DNA of 64,000 nucleotides. Origin: JBQLZO01 sp052168315 (lineage in GTDB: Bacteria > Planctomycetota > Phycisphaerae > Phycisphaerales > UBA1924). The stretch lies in assembly GCA_052168315.1 (NCBI GenBank), contig JBQLZO010000092.1:1-64000 (forward strand), in the 5' to 3' direction. Both the position numbers and the translations under genes were made by a program. The notes below the pieces were generated by a model. It was not told the DNA's origin, did no database searches, and worked only from the letters and a program-made list of their open reading frames with translations. Shown one piece after another: positions 15,251 through 23,826 of this stretch (positions within the stretch are counted from its first letter, which is position 1; each line of letters starts with the position of its first letter).

Positions 15251-15382
15251 GCGGTGGACTTTCGTGTGGTGTGGGTGTGCGCCGGCGTTCGTGGTTGGTG
15301 CGGCGGCGGTGCAGGGCGTGAGTCAGGGAGTATCGGTCGATGTGCGTTGGCTTCTCAAGACGCGCCGGTGCGTGCCGGCGGG

Positions 15383-15388
15383 TACACT
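15383..15388 (+). promoter_or_regulatory. Candidate -10 box upstream of the tRNA-binding protein gene
   Basis: TACACT matches the -10 sequence seen before radA and rsmB. Here the gene start is ~98 nt further on, so an untranslated leader is implied; a GTG lies 9 nt after the box but opens no long frame. Confidence 0.35.
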
Positions 15389-15485
15389 GGGCGGTTCGTG
15401 GCGATGCGGGCGCGCCCGGGCGCTGGGCGCGTTCGCTTGAGCATCATCGGGTATTCAAGGTGCGTGGAGCACGCGTGGAGCAGGC

Positions 15486-15863
15486 ATGGGCGATCCGAAG
15501 CCGATCATTCAGTTCGAGGACTTTGCGAAAGTGGACCTTCGTATGGCGCGTGTGGTTCGGGCCGAGCCGCATCCGAACGCGGATCGCCTGCTGAAGCTGC
15601 AAGTCGATGACGGATCGGGGACGCCTCGGCAGATCTGCGCGGGGATCAAGGGGTACTACGAGCCGGAGTCGCTGGTGGGGCGATTGATCGTGATCGTGGC
15701 GAATCTGGCGCCGCGTGTGATCCGCGGCGAGGAGTCGCGCGGGATGCTGCTGGCGGGGTCGGATATCCCGAAGGATGCGGTTGGGAGCGGGCCCGAGGCG
15801 GAGCGGAATGTGGTGCTGTTGTGCCCGATGAGCGATCTCCCCCCCGGATCGGTGGTGAGCTGA
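15486..15863 (+). CDS. tRNA-binding (EMAP/Trbp111-like) domain protein, MetRS C-terminal-like
   Basis: A single OB-fold protein of 125 residues. The opening IIQFEDFAKVDLRMARVVRAEPHPNADRLL, seen in parts as FAKVDLRMARVV and HPNADRLLKLQVD, and the later GRLIVIVANLAPRVIRGEESRGMLLAG match the domain found at the C-terminus of MetRS (beta-subunit-like) and in stand-alone Trbp111/CsaA. It binds the tRNA elbow and can boost aminoacylation. As a free-standing gene it could partner a truncated MetRS or act as a CsaA-type chaperone; the sequence looks closer to the MetRS C-terminal type. A GGAG precedes the ATG by 5-6 nt. Confidence 0.88.
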   Translation: MGDPKPIIQFEDFAKVDLRMARVVRAEPHPNADRLLKLQVDDGSGTPRQICAGIKGYYEPESLVGRLIVIVANLAPRVIRGEESRGMLLAGSDIPKDAVGSGPEAERNVVLLCPMSDLPPGSVVS

Positions 15864-15901
15864 GGGGCGGGAGTGCGGGGGAGTGGGGGAGTGGGGGGTG
15901 A

Positions 15902-16411
15902 TTACTTGAGTTCGACGGTGAAGGCGATCTCGACGGGGACATCGCGCGGGAGCGATGGGACTCCGACGGCCGCGCGGGCGTGGCGGCCGGTCTCGCCGAA
16001 GAGCCCGAGGAGCAGGTCCGAGGCGCCGTTGATGACTTCGGGGTGGTGGGTGAATCCCGGTTCGCAGGCGACGAAGCCCTCGACTTTGAGGATTCGGGCG
16101 ATGCGGTCGAGGGAACCGAGTTCGCGTTCGAGCGCGGCGAGGGCGTTGAGGACGCACTGGCGGGCGCATTCCTGGGCGGTCTCGATGGAGACCTGCGATG
16201 GGACCCGGCCGATGGCGATGAATGTGCCATCTCGGACGGGGATCTGGCCGGAGACGAACGCGATGCCGGCTTTCTGGGAGACAACGACCGGGACATAGCT
16301 TGCCAGGGGCGTGGTGGGCGTTGGGAGGGAGAGCCCCAGGGCGGCGAGGCGGGCGTGGATGGGGGTGTCGGTGGGCGTGGTGTCGGGCTGGTTCTCGGAC
16401 GCGTCGGGCAT
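15902..16411 (-). CDS. RidA/YjgF/UK114-family protein
   Basis: The 169-residue protein follows the RidA fold: a strand region LASYVPVVVSQKAGIAFVSG, then GQIPVRDG, helix ETAQECARQCVLNALAALE, DRIARILKVEGFVACEPGF, and the terminal RAAVGVPSLPRDVPVEIAFTV. It belongs to the YjgF branch with an ~40-residue N-terminal extension; several such proteins hydrolyse reactive enamine/imine intermediates. The catalytic Arg of classical RidA (in the xRAAVG region) is R at HARAAVGV, consistent with activity but not proof. Start at ATG 16411. A TATTAT -10 lies at 16470-16475 on the minus strand. Confidence 0.85.
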   Translation of the reverse strand: MPDASENQPDTTPTDTPIHARLAALGLSLPTPTTPLASYVPVVVSQKAGIAFVSGQIPVRDGTFIAIGRVPSQVSIETAQECARQCVLNALAALERELGSLDRIARILKVEGFVACEPGFTHHPEVINGASDLLLGLFGETGRHARAAVGVPSLPRDVPVEIAFTVELK

Positions 16412-16893
16412 GCGATTTCCGATCGTTGTATGGGTGAAATGGGCGGGCGGCGGGGGTGATGTTGGGTAAATAATAGGGTTGCGTTTGATTTGGGGTGGTG
16501 AACTTCCCAACTTTTGGGCGGAGGTGGGGAACGGCGGGGAACCGGGTGGTCTTGACAGGCGAACCGCTTCGTGCGACGCTTTCCGGACAGGCGTCGGCGG
16601 TGCGCGTGGAGTCTGCAGGAGTATGCACTCACTGCACTTATGGCCGGGTGGCAGCATATCGCCCCCGGGCCTGCGGACTCAAGCGGCCCCTCCGGCTGTC
16701 TGCGTGAGAGTGTTGGCGGCGAGCGGCGTGCGCGTGGCCGGCGGAATTTTCGTCGGCATCCGTTCCGAGCGTTTCGGATCGGGATCCCCGGATTGGGTCA
16801 TGCGGATTGCTCTCGCTGGTCGGTCGCGCTTTGCGGCCGTCGCCGCGTCGAAATTTTTCGGCGTGGTCCGTGAGAACAGATCGGAGACTGACC
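16412..16893. other. 482-bp intergenic region, divergent promoters and long leader
   Basis: The left end has the RidA -10 (ATAATA on plus, 16470-16475). A TTGACA at 16553-16558 has no good -10 at 17 bp (GACGCT). From 16600 to 16890 the sequence is rich in short inverted repeats (for example TGCA-CTCAC-TGCA near 16624-16636 and the facing GGCC/GGGCC blocks around 16645-16675), compatible with a structured 5' leader of the pseudopilin gene. No protein-coding frame looks real and no known riboswitch was recognised. Confidence 0.5.
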
Positions 16894-17997
16894 GTGACCA
16901 GAGATCGCAAGAAGGGCTTCACGCTCGTCGAGCTGCTGGTGGTGATCGCGATCATCGCGCTGCTGATCGGGATTCTGCTCCCGGCGCTGAGCCGTGCTCG
17001 CCGGAACGCCATCAAGGTGAAGGACTCGGCGAATGTTCGCTCGATCCTTCAGGGCTTCAACGCGTTCGCGCCCGACAACCAGAACCGTTATCCGACGCCG
17101 TCGATCGTGGATGCGAACAACCGCACGATCGATCTGAACGGCGGCGATGTCGGCCGGAAGAACACGACCGGCGGCGTGATGTCGATCCTGATTTTCCAGC
17201 GGATCATCACGCCGGAGATCTGTGTGTCGCCGGCCGACTCGGGCTCGACGATCGTGTTCGAGGATTACCAGTTCGACCGTCCGCGCGGCGTCGCGAATGT
17301 CCAGTTCGCGCGTCAGGCGCAGTGGGATCCGAAGTTCAAGGGCACGCCTGTTGATCAGCAGAACAACAGCCTCCCGCAGGGCGGCCCGCCCGATGGGATC
17401 CAGGGTGGCCTGATCTCGTACAACTCGTACGCGCACATCCCCATCGCTGGCGCCCGTCGTGCCCAGTGGCAGAACACGGTGTCGTCGTCGCAGGTGGTGC
17501 TTGGCAACCGCGGCCCGGTGTACGAGAACCTGACGGCTCCGCCGGATCCGTCCGGCGCGAACCCGACCTTCTGGGAGCTGCTCGAGGGCGGCGGGAACGC
17601 TTCGCTGGTCGGCATCGACTCGCCGACGCTGGACTTCTACGGCTCGTCGAACAGCTGGGAGGGCCTGCTGGGCTTCGCGGATGCGTCGGTTCGGACCTAC
17701 TCGGATCCGGATCCGGATGATGTGACCTTCACCCGTCGTCTTACGAACGGGAACACTTTCACCGTCCGTGACAACGTGTTCATGGACGAGGTGTACGAGG
17801 GCGCCGGCACGGCCGCGGGCGAGAACGCCGCGACGCGCCGGAACGTGGTGCTGCGTCAGTGGTACCGCGGCATCCCGCTGCAGACGACCTTCAACCAGGC
17901 GTTCGCGATCGAGTCGCTCCAGCCGCCGGCGGTGGCGGGTGGCGCTCGCGTGTATGTGGACGGCCTGCAGGCCAACAGCTTCCCCGCCGGCGACTGA
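16894..17997 (+). CDS. Large type II pseudopilin-like protein A (prepilin-type N-terminal cleavage domain)
   Basis: 367 residues. After a short basic leader (TRDRKK) comes the prepilin peptidase site and helix GFTLVELLVVIAIIALLIGI, cut after Gly and N-methylated on Phe. A LPALSRARRNA segment follows, as in the large planctomycete pseudopilins. The C-terminal ~300 residues are a mostly beta, Asn/Pro/Ser-rich globular domain without Cys pairs; SWEGLLGFADASVRTY resembles the FADGSVRF motif of DUF1559-type proteins. GTG at 16894 is chosen because GGAG sits 7 nt before it; an in-frame GTG at 16870 is possible. A paralogue follows 322 nt downstream, and the secretion operon lies just beyond on the opposite strand, so it may be a major fibre subunit. 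Confidence 0.88.
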   Translation: MTRDRKKGFTLVELLVVIAIIALLIGILLPALSRARRNAIKVKDSANVRSILQGFNAFAPDNQNRYPTPSIVDANNRTIDLNGGDVGRKNTTGGVMSILIFQRIITPEICVSPADSGSTIVFEDYQFDRPRGVANVQFARQAQWDPKFKGTPVDQQNNSLPQGGPPDGIQGGLISYNSYAHIPIAGARRAQWQNTVSSSQVVLGNRGPVYENLTAPPDPSGANPTFWELLEGGGNASLVGIDSPTLDFYGSSNSWEGLLGFADASVRTYSDPDPDDVTFTRRLTNGNTFTVRDNVFMDEVYEGAGTAAGENAATRRNVVLRQWYRGIPLQTTFNQAFAIESLQPPAVAGGARVYVDGLQANSFPAGD

Positions 17998-18319
17998 TCG
18001 CCCGGTTGGGAAGGACACTGGAAGTCCTCACGGCGGGCGTGGATCGCCATGCGGCGCAGCGCACGCCTGAGGGAGCAAGACACCACCGGTGCGGGTTCCA
18101 TGAACCCGCACCGGGATTCCGGGGCTCGTTCGAGCGGGAGACCGCTCGGGCGTGTCCTCTGAGCGTGTGTCCGGGAGGCCTTGGAGTTCAAGGTCCGGAT
18201 GCGAACGATCGTGGGCGTTGATGTCCCGGACGGGGTCGTGCGAATACCGCGCGAGCGGAATCTGAGCGAGGCTGCATCCTGACTGATCGATGGCCTGCTA
18301 CGGAAAGAAGGAGCCTGTG
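17998..18319. other. 322-bp spacer between the two pseudopilin genes
   Basis: It holds a strong hairpin at 18086-18114 and, near its end, the ribosome binding site of the second gene. No convincing -35/-10 pair and no coding frame were seen, so the second gene may be reached by read-through, with the hairpin setting the ratio of the two proteins (inference). Confidence 0.5.
18086..18114 (+). terminator. Hairpin between pseudopilin genes (partial terminator or processing site)
   Basis: A perfect 13-bp inverted repeat (CCGGTGCGGGTTC and GAACCCGCACCGG) has a 3-nt CAT loop and no T-tract. Lack of a U-run suggests RNA stabilisation or attenuation rather than full termination. Confidence 0.6.
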
Positions 18320-19477
18320 ATGAACAGACGGAACCGAATTGGATTCACGCTGATCGAGCTGCTGGTGGTGGTTTCCATCATCGCGCTGCTGATCGGCGTT
18401 CTGCTCCCGGCGCTGAGCCGGGCGAGGCGGAAGGCGTTCGAGATCAACTGCGCCGGCAACCTGCGCGGCATTATGCAGGGTCTCGTGACCTTCGCCCAGG
18501 ACAACAGCGAGGACTATCCGATCCCGAGCGTGCTGGATCGGAACAACTTCACCGAGTCGGACACGACGGTGGCGGGCGGCCTTCCGACGCCTTACACCTC
18601 GGCCCGGAAGAACCGCACCGGGGCGATCTTCTCGTTCCTGCTGTTCAACCAGTTCCTGAACCAGAAGGTGCTGGTGACGCCGGCGGAAGAGAACCTGAGC
18701 ATCCGCGTGGCGCGAGAGAACGAGGTGGACTTCGCGAACCCCCGTGGCTCCGTGGTGCCGGGGCGCGCTGTGTACGACCCCGCGTTCAAGGGGACGCCGT
18801 CGCCGAGCGATGTTTCTGCATCGACGGCCTACACGGGGCCGCGCGGTGACGATGCGATCCCGACGCGCGAGGGCAATGTTTCGTACGCCCATGTGCCGCT
18901 GTTCGGCGGGCGTCTGAACAAGCACTGGGGCACGCGGAGCCAGTTGTCGACGATCCCGATCATCGGCAACCGCGGCCCGATCTTCGATTACACGGGCGCG
19001 GCGGCCGATGGCAACAACCGCCAGCCGCCGGAGAACGACGAGTGGTTCCCGGCTTCGGCCGCGAACCGCGCGGTGGCGGGTATCGATTCGCCGACGCTGC
19101 TGATCCACGGCGCGCGGACGCGTTGGGCCGGCAACATCGCGTACAACGATGGTTCGGTGAAGTTCGAGACCCAGGTGAACCCGAAGGAGCTGACGATCCA
19201 GTATCGCTCGCTGAACGCGGCGCAGGCTCCCGAGGTCACCGGCTCTGACAACCTGTTCGTGGACGAGGACAGCTCGACCTTCGTCGTGACGGTGGGCCAG
19301 GCGAGCAACCCGGCGTTCCTCCGCGGCGAGCGGACGAACGCGTACCTCCGCCTGTACCGCATCGGACCGCCCCTCAACCCGTCCGGCACCGGCTGGCCCG
19401 TCGCGACGACGACCGGCAACCCGCTGCAGGGCAACGCCAGCATCACGGCGTGGTGGGACGGCGCTCAGCCCGAGTGA
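18320..19477 (+). CDS. Large type II pseudopilin-like protein B (prepilin-type N-terminal cleavage domain)
   Basis: A 385-residue paralogue of the protein encoded at 16894. The leader MNRRNRI is followed by GFTLIELLVVVSIIALLIGV, LPALSRARRKAFEINCAGNL and a Q-D-N-S-x-D-Y-P-I-P-S segment that aligns with the first copy (DNQNRYPTPS). The globular domain again has PR-rich loops and the block IDSPTLLIHGARTRWAGNIAYNDGSVKF, matching IDSPTLDFYG and FADASVRT in copy A. ATG 18320 has an ideal AAGGAG 7 nt upstream. It ends before a strong terminator. A role as pilus/pseudopilus subunit is inferred from the N-terminus and the neighbouring secretion genes. Confidence 0.88.
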   Translation: MNRRNRIGFTLIELLVVVSIIALLIGVLLPALSRARRKAFEINCAGNLRGIMQGLVTFAQDNSEDYPIPSVLDRNNFTESDTTVAGGLPTPYTSARKNRTGAIFSFLLFNQFLNQKVLVTPAEENLSIRVARENEVDFANPRGSVVPGRAVYDPAFKGTPSPSDVSASTAYTGPRGDDAIPTREGNVSYAHVPLFGGRLNKHWGTRSQLSTIPIIGNRGPIFDYTGAAADGNNRQPPENDEWFPASAANRAVAGIDSPTLLIHGARTRWAGNIAYNDGSVKFETQVNPKELTIQYRSLNAAQAPEVTGSDNLFVDEDSSTFVVTVGQASNPAFLRGERTNAYLRLYRIGPPLNPSGTGWPVATTTGNPLQGNASITAWWDGAQPE

Positions 19478-19499
19478 GTCTGGTGTGATCCTGGCCGAC

Positions 19500-19527
19500 G
19501 CGGCGGGTCCTTTCGGTTCCCCGCCGC
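19500..19527 (+). terminator. GC-rich hairpin after pseudopilin B
   Basis: An 8-bp stem (GCGGCGGG with CCCGCCGC) encloses a 12-nt loop and lies 22 nt after the stop codon. There is no T-tract. It is probably a 3'-end stabiliser ahead of the stronger terminator. Confidence 0.45.
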
Positions 19528-19563
19528 GAACGCCGGCATGATCGCTCAGGATGTGAAGCCTTG

Positions 19564-19598
19564 ACCGGGTCGGCGTTTGCCGGCCCGGTTGTTTTTTT
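19564..19598 (+). terminator. Strong rho-independent terminator of the pseudopilin pair
   Basis: An 11-bp stem (ACCGGGTCGGC with GCCGGCCCGGT, one G-U pair) and a GTTT loop are followed by TGTTTTTTT. This is the best intrinsic terminator in the window. Confidence 0.9.
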
Positions 19599-19800
19599 GA
19601 TTGCGGTGTTTCCCGGGCGGCGAGTTGTGGCTGCCTTGGACGACGCCGGTGGATGCGGCGCGGCTCCCGCGGCTGGTCGCGGTTGTGGTTGGTGCGGTGG
19701 GATGGGGGGCGATGGGTGGGCGAGCGGGTGCCGGTTCTGGGGTGGAGTTGTTTGGAAGCGGGCGGGAGGACTCGGATTGGCCGGTTGTTGGGGGAAGCGG

Positions 19801-21198
19801 TCAGTTGGCGGATGGATCGGTGTCGGCGGCGATGTTCATGCCCATGAGGGTGAGCCTGTTGGGTTGCCGCGGGGCGGGGCCGAGGAGGAGGTACTGGCGA
19901 TCGGGCTGCCCGATGATGAGCCTTGGGACGAACGGTTCGGAGAGGATCCGGCTGGGCGGCGCGGCATCGCGGATTCCGCGGGCGCGTGCTGGGGTGAGGA
20001 GGTGCTGGTGGACGAGTCCCTCGGGGACGGCGACGAACGCGCCGATGGGGGCGCCGCCGTCGGGGTTGAGGCTCCATGCGCCGGCGATGGAGCGCGGGGC
20101 GAGGGTTGTGAGCCGGGCGTTGGTGGTGTCGATGATGACCATGGCCGCGAGCCCGGGGTGGAAGATGAGCGCGAGATCGCCGGGGAATTCGGCGGCGGCG
20201 GGGGTGTTGGTCGCGGGCGCGCCGCGCGCGGTGACGCGTGATGGCGGCTGGAGGATCTGGGCGGGCTGGGTTGCCTGGTAGGCGCGGATGAGCCCATCGC
20301 CGATGGGGCCGAGGTCGATGCGGGCGCGCGATCCGGTGATTCTGAACCGCGCATTGTTGCGGTCGATGGTGTGCAGGTGGGCGGTGAGGCGTTCGGGTTC
20401 GAGGGCGAGGGCGATGAGGGTTCGCTCGTCGGGTGTGATGATGGGGAAGACGAGGGATGCCGAGGCGTTGACGGTTGTTTCGCGTCCGGTCTCGGTGTCG
20501 CGGCAGACGATGGTCCAGCGGTTGTCGGCGATGTCGCGTCGGCACCACGCGAGGGTGTTACCGACGAGCACTGCGTGTGCGTTGACCTGCTGGGTGGTGA
20601 CGAGCCAGTCGATCTCACCGGTGGCCCAGGCGAGGAGCCCGATCCATCGGGAGCCATCGGCGCGCGGGGATTCGACGAGGACGCCGCGCGTGTCGGCGGA
20701 GCGTGAGAGCAGGAGCCCGCGGGTGTCCTGCGGCCAGTTGATGCGCTGCGGCCTGAGGTCGGGCGCATCCGGCTCGGGGAGTTGGTGCGCGACGATCTGC
20801 GTGCGGGGGATGGAGGCGCCGGGCTGGGCGAGGATGGTGGGCCAGTCGGGGGGCTCGCCGGTCTGCGAGGCGATATTGCGTGCGTTGGGAGAGATGAGCG
20901 GGAGGACCTGGGCGTCGAAGTCGATCATGCCGATGGGCTGGACGGCGATGCGCACGGCGGAGCGGACGGTGCTGGCTTCGGTGGCGGGGCGGGCGACGGG
21001 CCCCTGCGTGATGGCACCGGAATTCGATTCACCGGTGGGGCGTGGTTGCCCGGGGCGGGACTGGACGCCGAACGAGTCTGTCGGCCGCTGGACCCGTTCG
21101 GTGACGCAGCCGGTCAGCGAGGCGCTGAGGCAGAGCGCTGCGAGGAAGGGCGCCGCGGCGCGGGGTGGGACCGGGGGATGTGGGGTGTGCGTTGGCAT
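19801..21198 (-). CDS. Lipoprotein of unknown function at the end of the secretion operon
   Basis: The 465-residue product has a signal peptide with lipobox LTGC (Cys ~31). The mature part is a series of short beta-strand blocks (RGLLLSRSADTRGVLVES, WIGLLAWATGEIDWLVT, NRWTIVCRDTETGRET, LVFPIITPDERTLIALALE, GDLALIFHPGLAAMVIID) like a beta-propeller, although no repeat family is certain. It is encoded 48 nt after gspD on the same strand and is the last gene of the operon, so a role linked to the secretin (pilotin-like or an accessory outer-membrane factor) is possible but not shown. I recognise no family. Confidence 0.75.
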   Translation of the reverse strand: MPTHTPHPPVPPRAAAPFLAALCLSASLTGCVTERVQRPTDSFGVQSRPGQPRPTGESNSGAITQGPVARPATEASTVRSAVRIAVQPIGMIDFDAQVLPLISPNARNIASQTGEPPDWPTILAQPGASIPRTQIVAHQLPEPDAPDLRPQRINWPQDTRGLLLSRSADTRGVLVESPRADGSRWIGLLAWATGEIDWLVTTQQVNAHAVLVGNTLAWCRRDIADNRWTIVCRDTETGRETTVNASASLVFPIITPDERTLIALALEPERLTAHLHTIDRNNARFRITGSRARIDLGPIGDGLIRAYQATQPAQILQPPSRVTARGAPATNTPAAAEFPGDLALIFHPGLAAMVIIDTTNARLTTLAPRSIAGAWSLNPDGGAPIGAFVAVPEGLVHQHLLTPARARGIRDAAPPSRILSEPFVPRLIIGQPDRQYLLLGPAPRQPNRLTLMGMNIAADTDPSAN

Positions 21199-21246
21199 GT
21201 CGGGCGTTGGCGGCGCGATCGCGTGCGGGAGCGCGCGGTGGGGGTG

Positions 21247-23727
21247 TCAGCCCTGGGGCGGGGCGGGATTGTTCGCGTCGGTCCCGGGGGGGGGCTCGGG
21301 TGTGATGGGCTCGGGGACGCCGCCGCTCTGTTTGCGGAGTTCTTCGAGGTCGTCGTCGAGCGTGTCCCTGAGGGTGTTGAGGCGCTGGCGGTAGGGGGCG
21401 TTGACGGTGTCCATCTCGGTGGGATTGTCGACGACGATGGGCGTGATGAAGGCGACGAGTTCGGAGGTGGCGACCTCTCGGTCCATGGACTGGAAGAGGA
21501 GCCCGATGAGGGGGATGTCGCCGAGGAGGGGGACCTTGCGGCGGACATCGGACTCTTCGGATCGGAGGATGCCGGAGATGACGACGGTCTGCTGGTCGCG
21601 GATGATGAGCTGGGTTGTGGTTTCGCGGCGATCGACGATGAACTGGTTGTTGATGCTCACGCCGGGCGCGATGGATGAGAGTTCGAGGTTGACTCGGAGG
21701 TCGACATCGCGGTTCACGGTGATGCGCGGTCGGACGCGGAGCTGGATTCCGACGGCGCGGTAGTCGGTGGACTGGATGAGCGAGCCCTGGTCGGTGGTCT
21801 GCGAGTCGGTGATGAAGGGGATGTCCTGGCCGTCGAAGAACTCGGCTTCCTGGTTGTCCGCGGTGAAGATGCGCGGCTCGGAGAGGATGTTGACGGCGGT
21901 CTTCTGGGCGAGCGCCTGGAGGATGACATTGAGGTCGACATTGGCGTTGAGGACGGAGGTGTTGAAGAGCGAGCCGACGAAGTCGTCCTGTGTTCCCTCG
22001 GCGTCGAACCCGATCGAGAACGCGTTGTCGGGGTTCTCGGGCGAGATGTTGGACGAGGACCAGCGGAGCCCGAGGGAGGTGGCATCGGCGAGGGAGATCT
22101 CGGCGATGACGGCGGAGATGAGGACCTGCCTGCCTGGCTGGTCGAGCTTCTCGAGCAGGTCGACGACGGACTGTCGGTACTCGGGTGGCGAGAGGATCAT
22201 GACGGCGTTCTGGCGCCAGACGGGGACGATTCGGATGCGGCCAACGAGGTTGGATGCGCCGCGGTTCTCGGTGGGGACGCGGGCGCTCTGCCACCAGAAC
22301 TGGAGGAGGTCGGGGGTGTCTGCGGCGTCGTCGCCGGTGTCTGCGGGGTCCTGGGAGAAGGGGGAGACGGAGGTGCCGCCCTCGGAGAGCCCGGATTCTG
22401 CGCGGCGGATCTCGGCGATGGTGCCCTCGGTGGCGAGCAGGGCGTTGAGTTGTTCGGCGAGTTCCTCGGCGTTGGCGTGCTTGAGTTCGACGATCTCGGG
22501 GAGCCCGACATCCTGTGGCTGGTCGAGTCCCCGGATGATCTCGTCGATGACGAAGAGGTTGTCGGGCGACTTTGCGATGACGACGAGGCGTCCGGCTTCG
22601 GGGAGTGCCTGGAAGGTGAACTGGCCGGCGAGGCGGCCGACACCGCTGGAGGCGCCGCCCTGTGTGGTGCCGGGCTGGCCGAAGAGCCCGAGGAGCAGGT
22701 CGCGGACCTTGATGGGGTCTGAGTGTTCGAGGTCGTAGATGCGTGGGACGACGGCCTCTTCGCGGAGGGGCTGGTCCCAGACCTCATCGACGAGCTGGGC
22801 GATCTGCTGGACGATGGATTCTTCGGCGACGACGGTGACCGAGTTCTGCTGGGCGTTGGCGGTGACGCGGAGGTTGGCGCTGGGGGTCGCGGAGGACTGG
22901 TCCTCTTCCTGCTGCGGGCGTCCGCGGAAGAAGTTCATGCGTTGCTGCTGTTCGCTCTGGGCGCCCTGCGCATCGTCATCCTCGAAGAGCTCGCGGATGT
23001 TCTCGGCGACCTGCTCTGCGTCGGCGAATCGGAGGCGGAAGGTCTGGGTGCCGAGGGAGGTCTCGCTGGGTCTGTCGAGCGAGTTGACGAGGCGTTCCAT
23101 GCGCTGGAGCAGCGCGATGTTGCCGCGGACGACAATGGCGTTGGACTGCTCGTCGATGGCGAGGCGGGCGTAGGAGGGCAGCGCATCTTCGAGGACGGTT
23201 TCCATGTTCTTGGCGTTGTTGTACCGCAGCGAGAAGACTTTCTCGGCGATGTTGCCGACATCCTGCCGGTCGAGGACCGATTCGTCGGGGCCGATGACGA
23301 GGACATCCTGTCGGTCGATCTCTTCGATGTTGCGGAGGAGGATGATGTCGGCGCGTTCGACGACGGCGACGCCGGCCTGCTGGAGGGCGAGGAAGACATA
23401 GTCGAGGGCGAGCGACTGGGGGATGGGCTCATCATTGATGATGGTGATGCGGAGGTTGAGCACATCGCGCTGGGGTAGGACGATTTTGCCCGTGGACTCG
23501 ACGATGAAGGGGATGACCTTCTCGACGGTGACATCGCGGAAGGCGAGGGTGGTGGTCTGGCCTTCCGTCGGGCGGCGGCCGAGGGCGTCGCGCCCGGGGG
23601 GCGTGTCCTGCTGCGCGAGCGAGGCGGGGGCGCCGGCGGCGAGGATGAGTGCGGCCGCGGCGGCGGAGGCGAGGATCGCCCGGGCCGGGTTCGCGGTCGT
23701 GCGTGGTTGAGCGCTGCGTTGGGGCAT
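21247..23727 (-). CDS. gspD: Type II secretion system secretin GspD
   Basis: An 826-residue secretin. A signal peptide (~18-39, ending ASLAQ) leads to an N0 domain (TTTLAFRDVTVEKVIPFI), then three N-domain repeats (LRYNNAKNMETVLEDALPSY, FRLRFADAEQVAENIRELF, LKHANAEELAEQLNALLAT). The secretin core begins near RQVLISAVIAEISLADATSL and contains ILSEPRIFTADNQEAEFFDG and VPLLGDIPLIGLLFQS. The C-terminal ~50 residues are Leu/Asp then Pro-rich, an S-domain-like tail. Low-complexity Gln/Glu and Ser/Asp inserts sit in the N-domains. It forms the outer-membrane channel of the system. Gene order (GspC-like upstream, lipoprotein downstream) supports the assignment. Confidence 0.95.
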   Translation of the reverse strand: MPQRSAQPRTTANPARAILASAAAAALILAAGAPASLAQQDTPPGRDALGRRPTEGQTTTLAFRDVTVEKVIPFIVESTGKIVLPQRDVLNLRITIINDEPIPQSLALDYVFLALQQAGVAVVERADIILLRNIEEIDRQDVLVIGPDESVLDRQDVGNIAEKVFSLRYNNAKNMETVLEDALPSYARLAIDEQSNAIVVRGNIALLQRMERLVNSLDRPSETSLGTQTFRLRFADAEQVAENIRELFEDDDAQGAQSEQQQRMNFFRGRPQQEEDQSSATPSANLRVTANAQQNSVTVVAEESIVQQIAQLVDEVWDQPLREEAVVPRIYDLEHSDPIKVRDLLLGLFGQPGTTQGGASSGVGRLAGQFTFQALPEAGRLVVIAKSPDNLFVIDEIIRGLDQPQDVGLPEIVELKHANAEELAEQLNALLATEGTIAEIRRAESGLSEGGTSVSPFSQDPADTGDDAADTPDLLQFWWQSARVPTENRGASNLVGRIRIVPVWRQNAVMILSPPEYRQSVVDLLEKLDQPGRQVLISAVIAEISLADATSLGLRWSSSNISPENPDNAFSIGFDAEGTQDDFVGSLFNTSVLNANVDLNVILQALAQKTAVNILSEPRIFTADNQEAEFFDGQDIPFITDSQTTDQGSLIQSTDYRAVGIQLRVRPRITVNRDVDLRVNLELSSIAPGVSINNQFIVDRRETTTQLIIRDQQTVVISGILRSEESDVRRKVPLLGDIPLIGLLFQSMDREVATSELVAFITPIVVDNPTEMDTVNAPYRQRLNTLRDTLDDDLEELRKQSGGVPEPITPEPPPGTDANNPAPPQG

Positions 23728-23826
23728 GGTGGTCCTCGGTCGTTGCGGTGTGGCGCTGTGTGCCTTGCGTCGGCGTCTTGTTGGGTGTGGTGTCGGGTGT
23801 GTGGCCCGGGCGGTCTGTGATCGTGG

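Larger units (their letters stand above)
19478..19800. other. 323-bp convergent intergenic region
   Basis: The first 120 bp hold two hairpins (19500-19527 and 19564-19598). From 19600 to 19800 the sequence is GC-rich with no supported feature on either strand; no terminator for the incoming secretion operon was recognised. Confidence 0.5.

Noticed and set aside
16553..16583. Sigma-70 promoter from the TTGACA at 16553
   Set aside because: The hexamer at 17-18 bp distance is GACGCT/ACGCTT, not a -10; kept only as a note in the intergenic entry.
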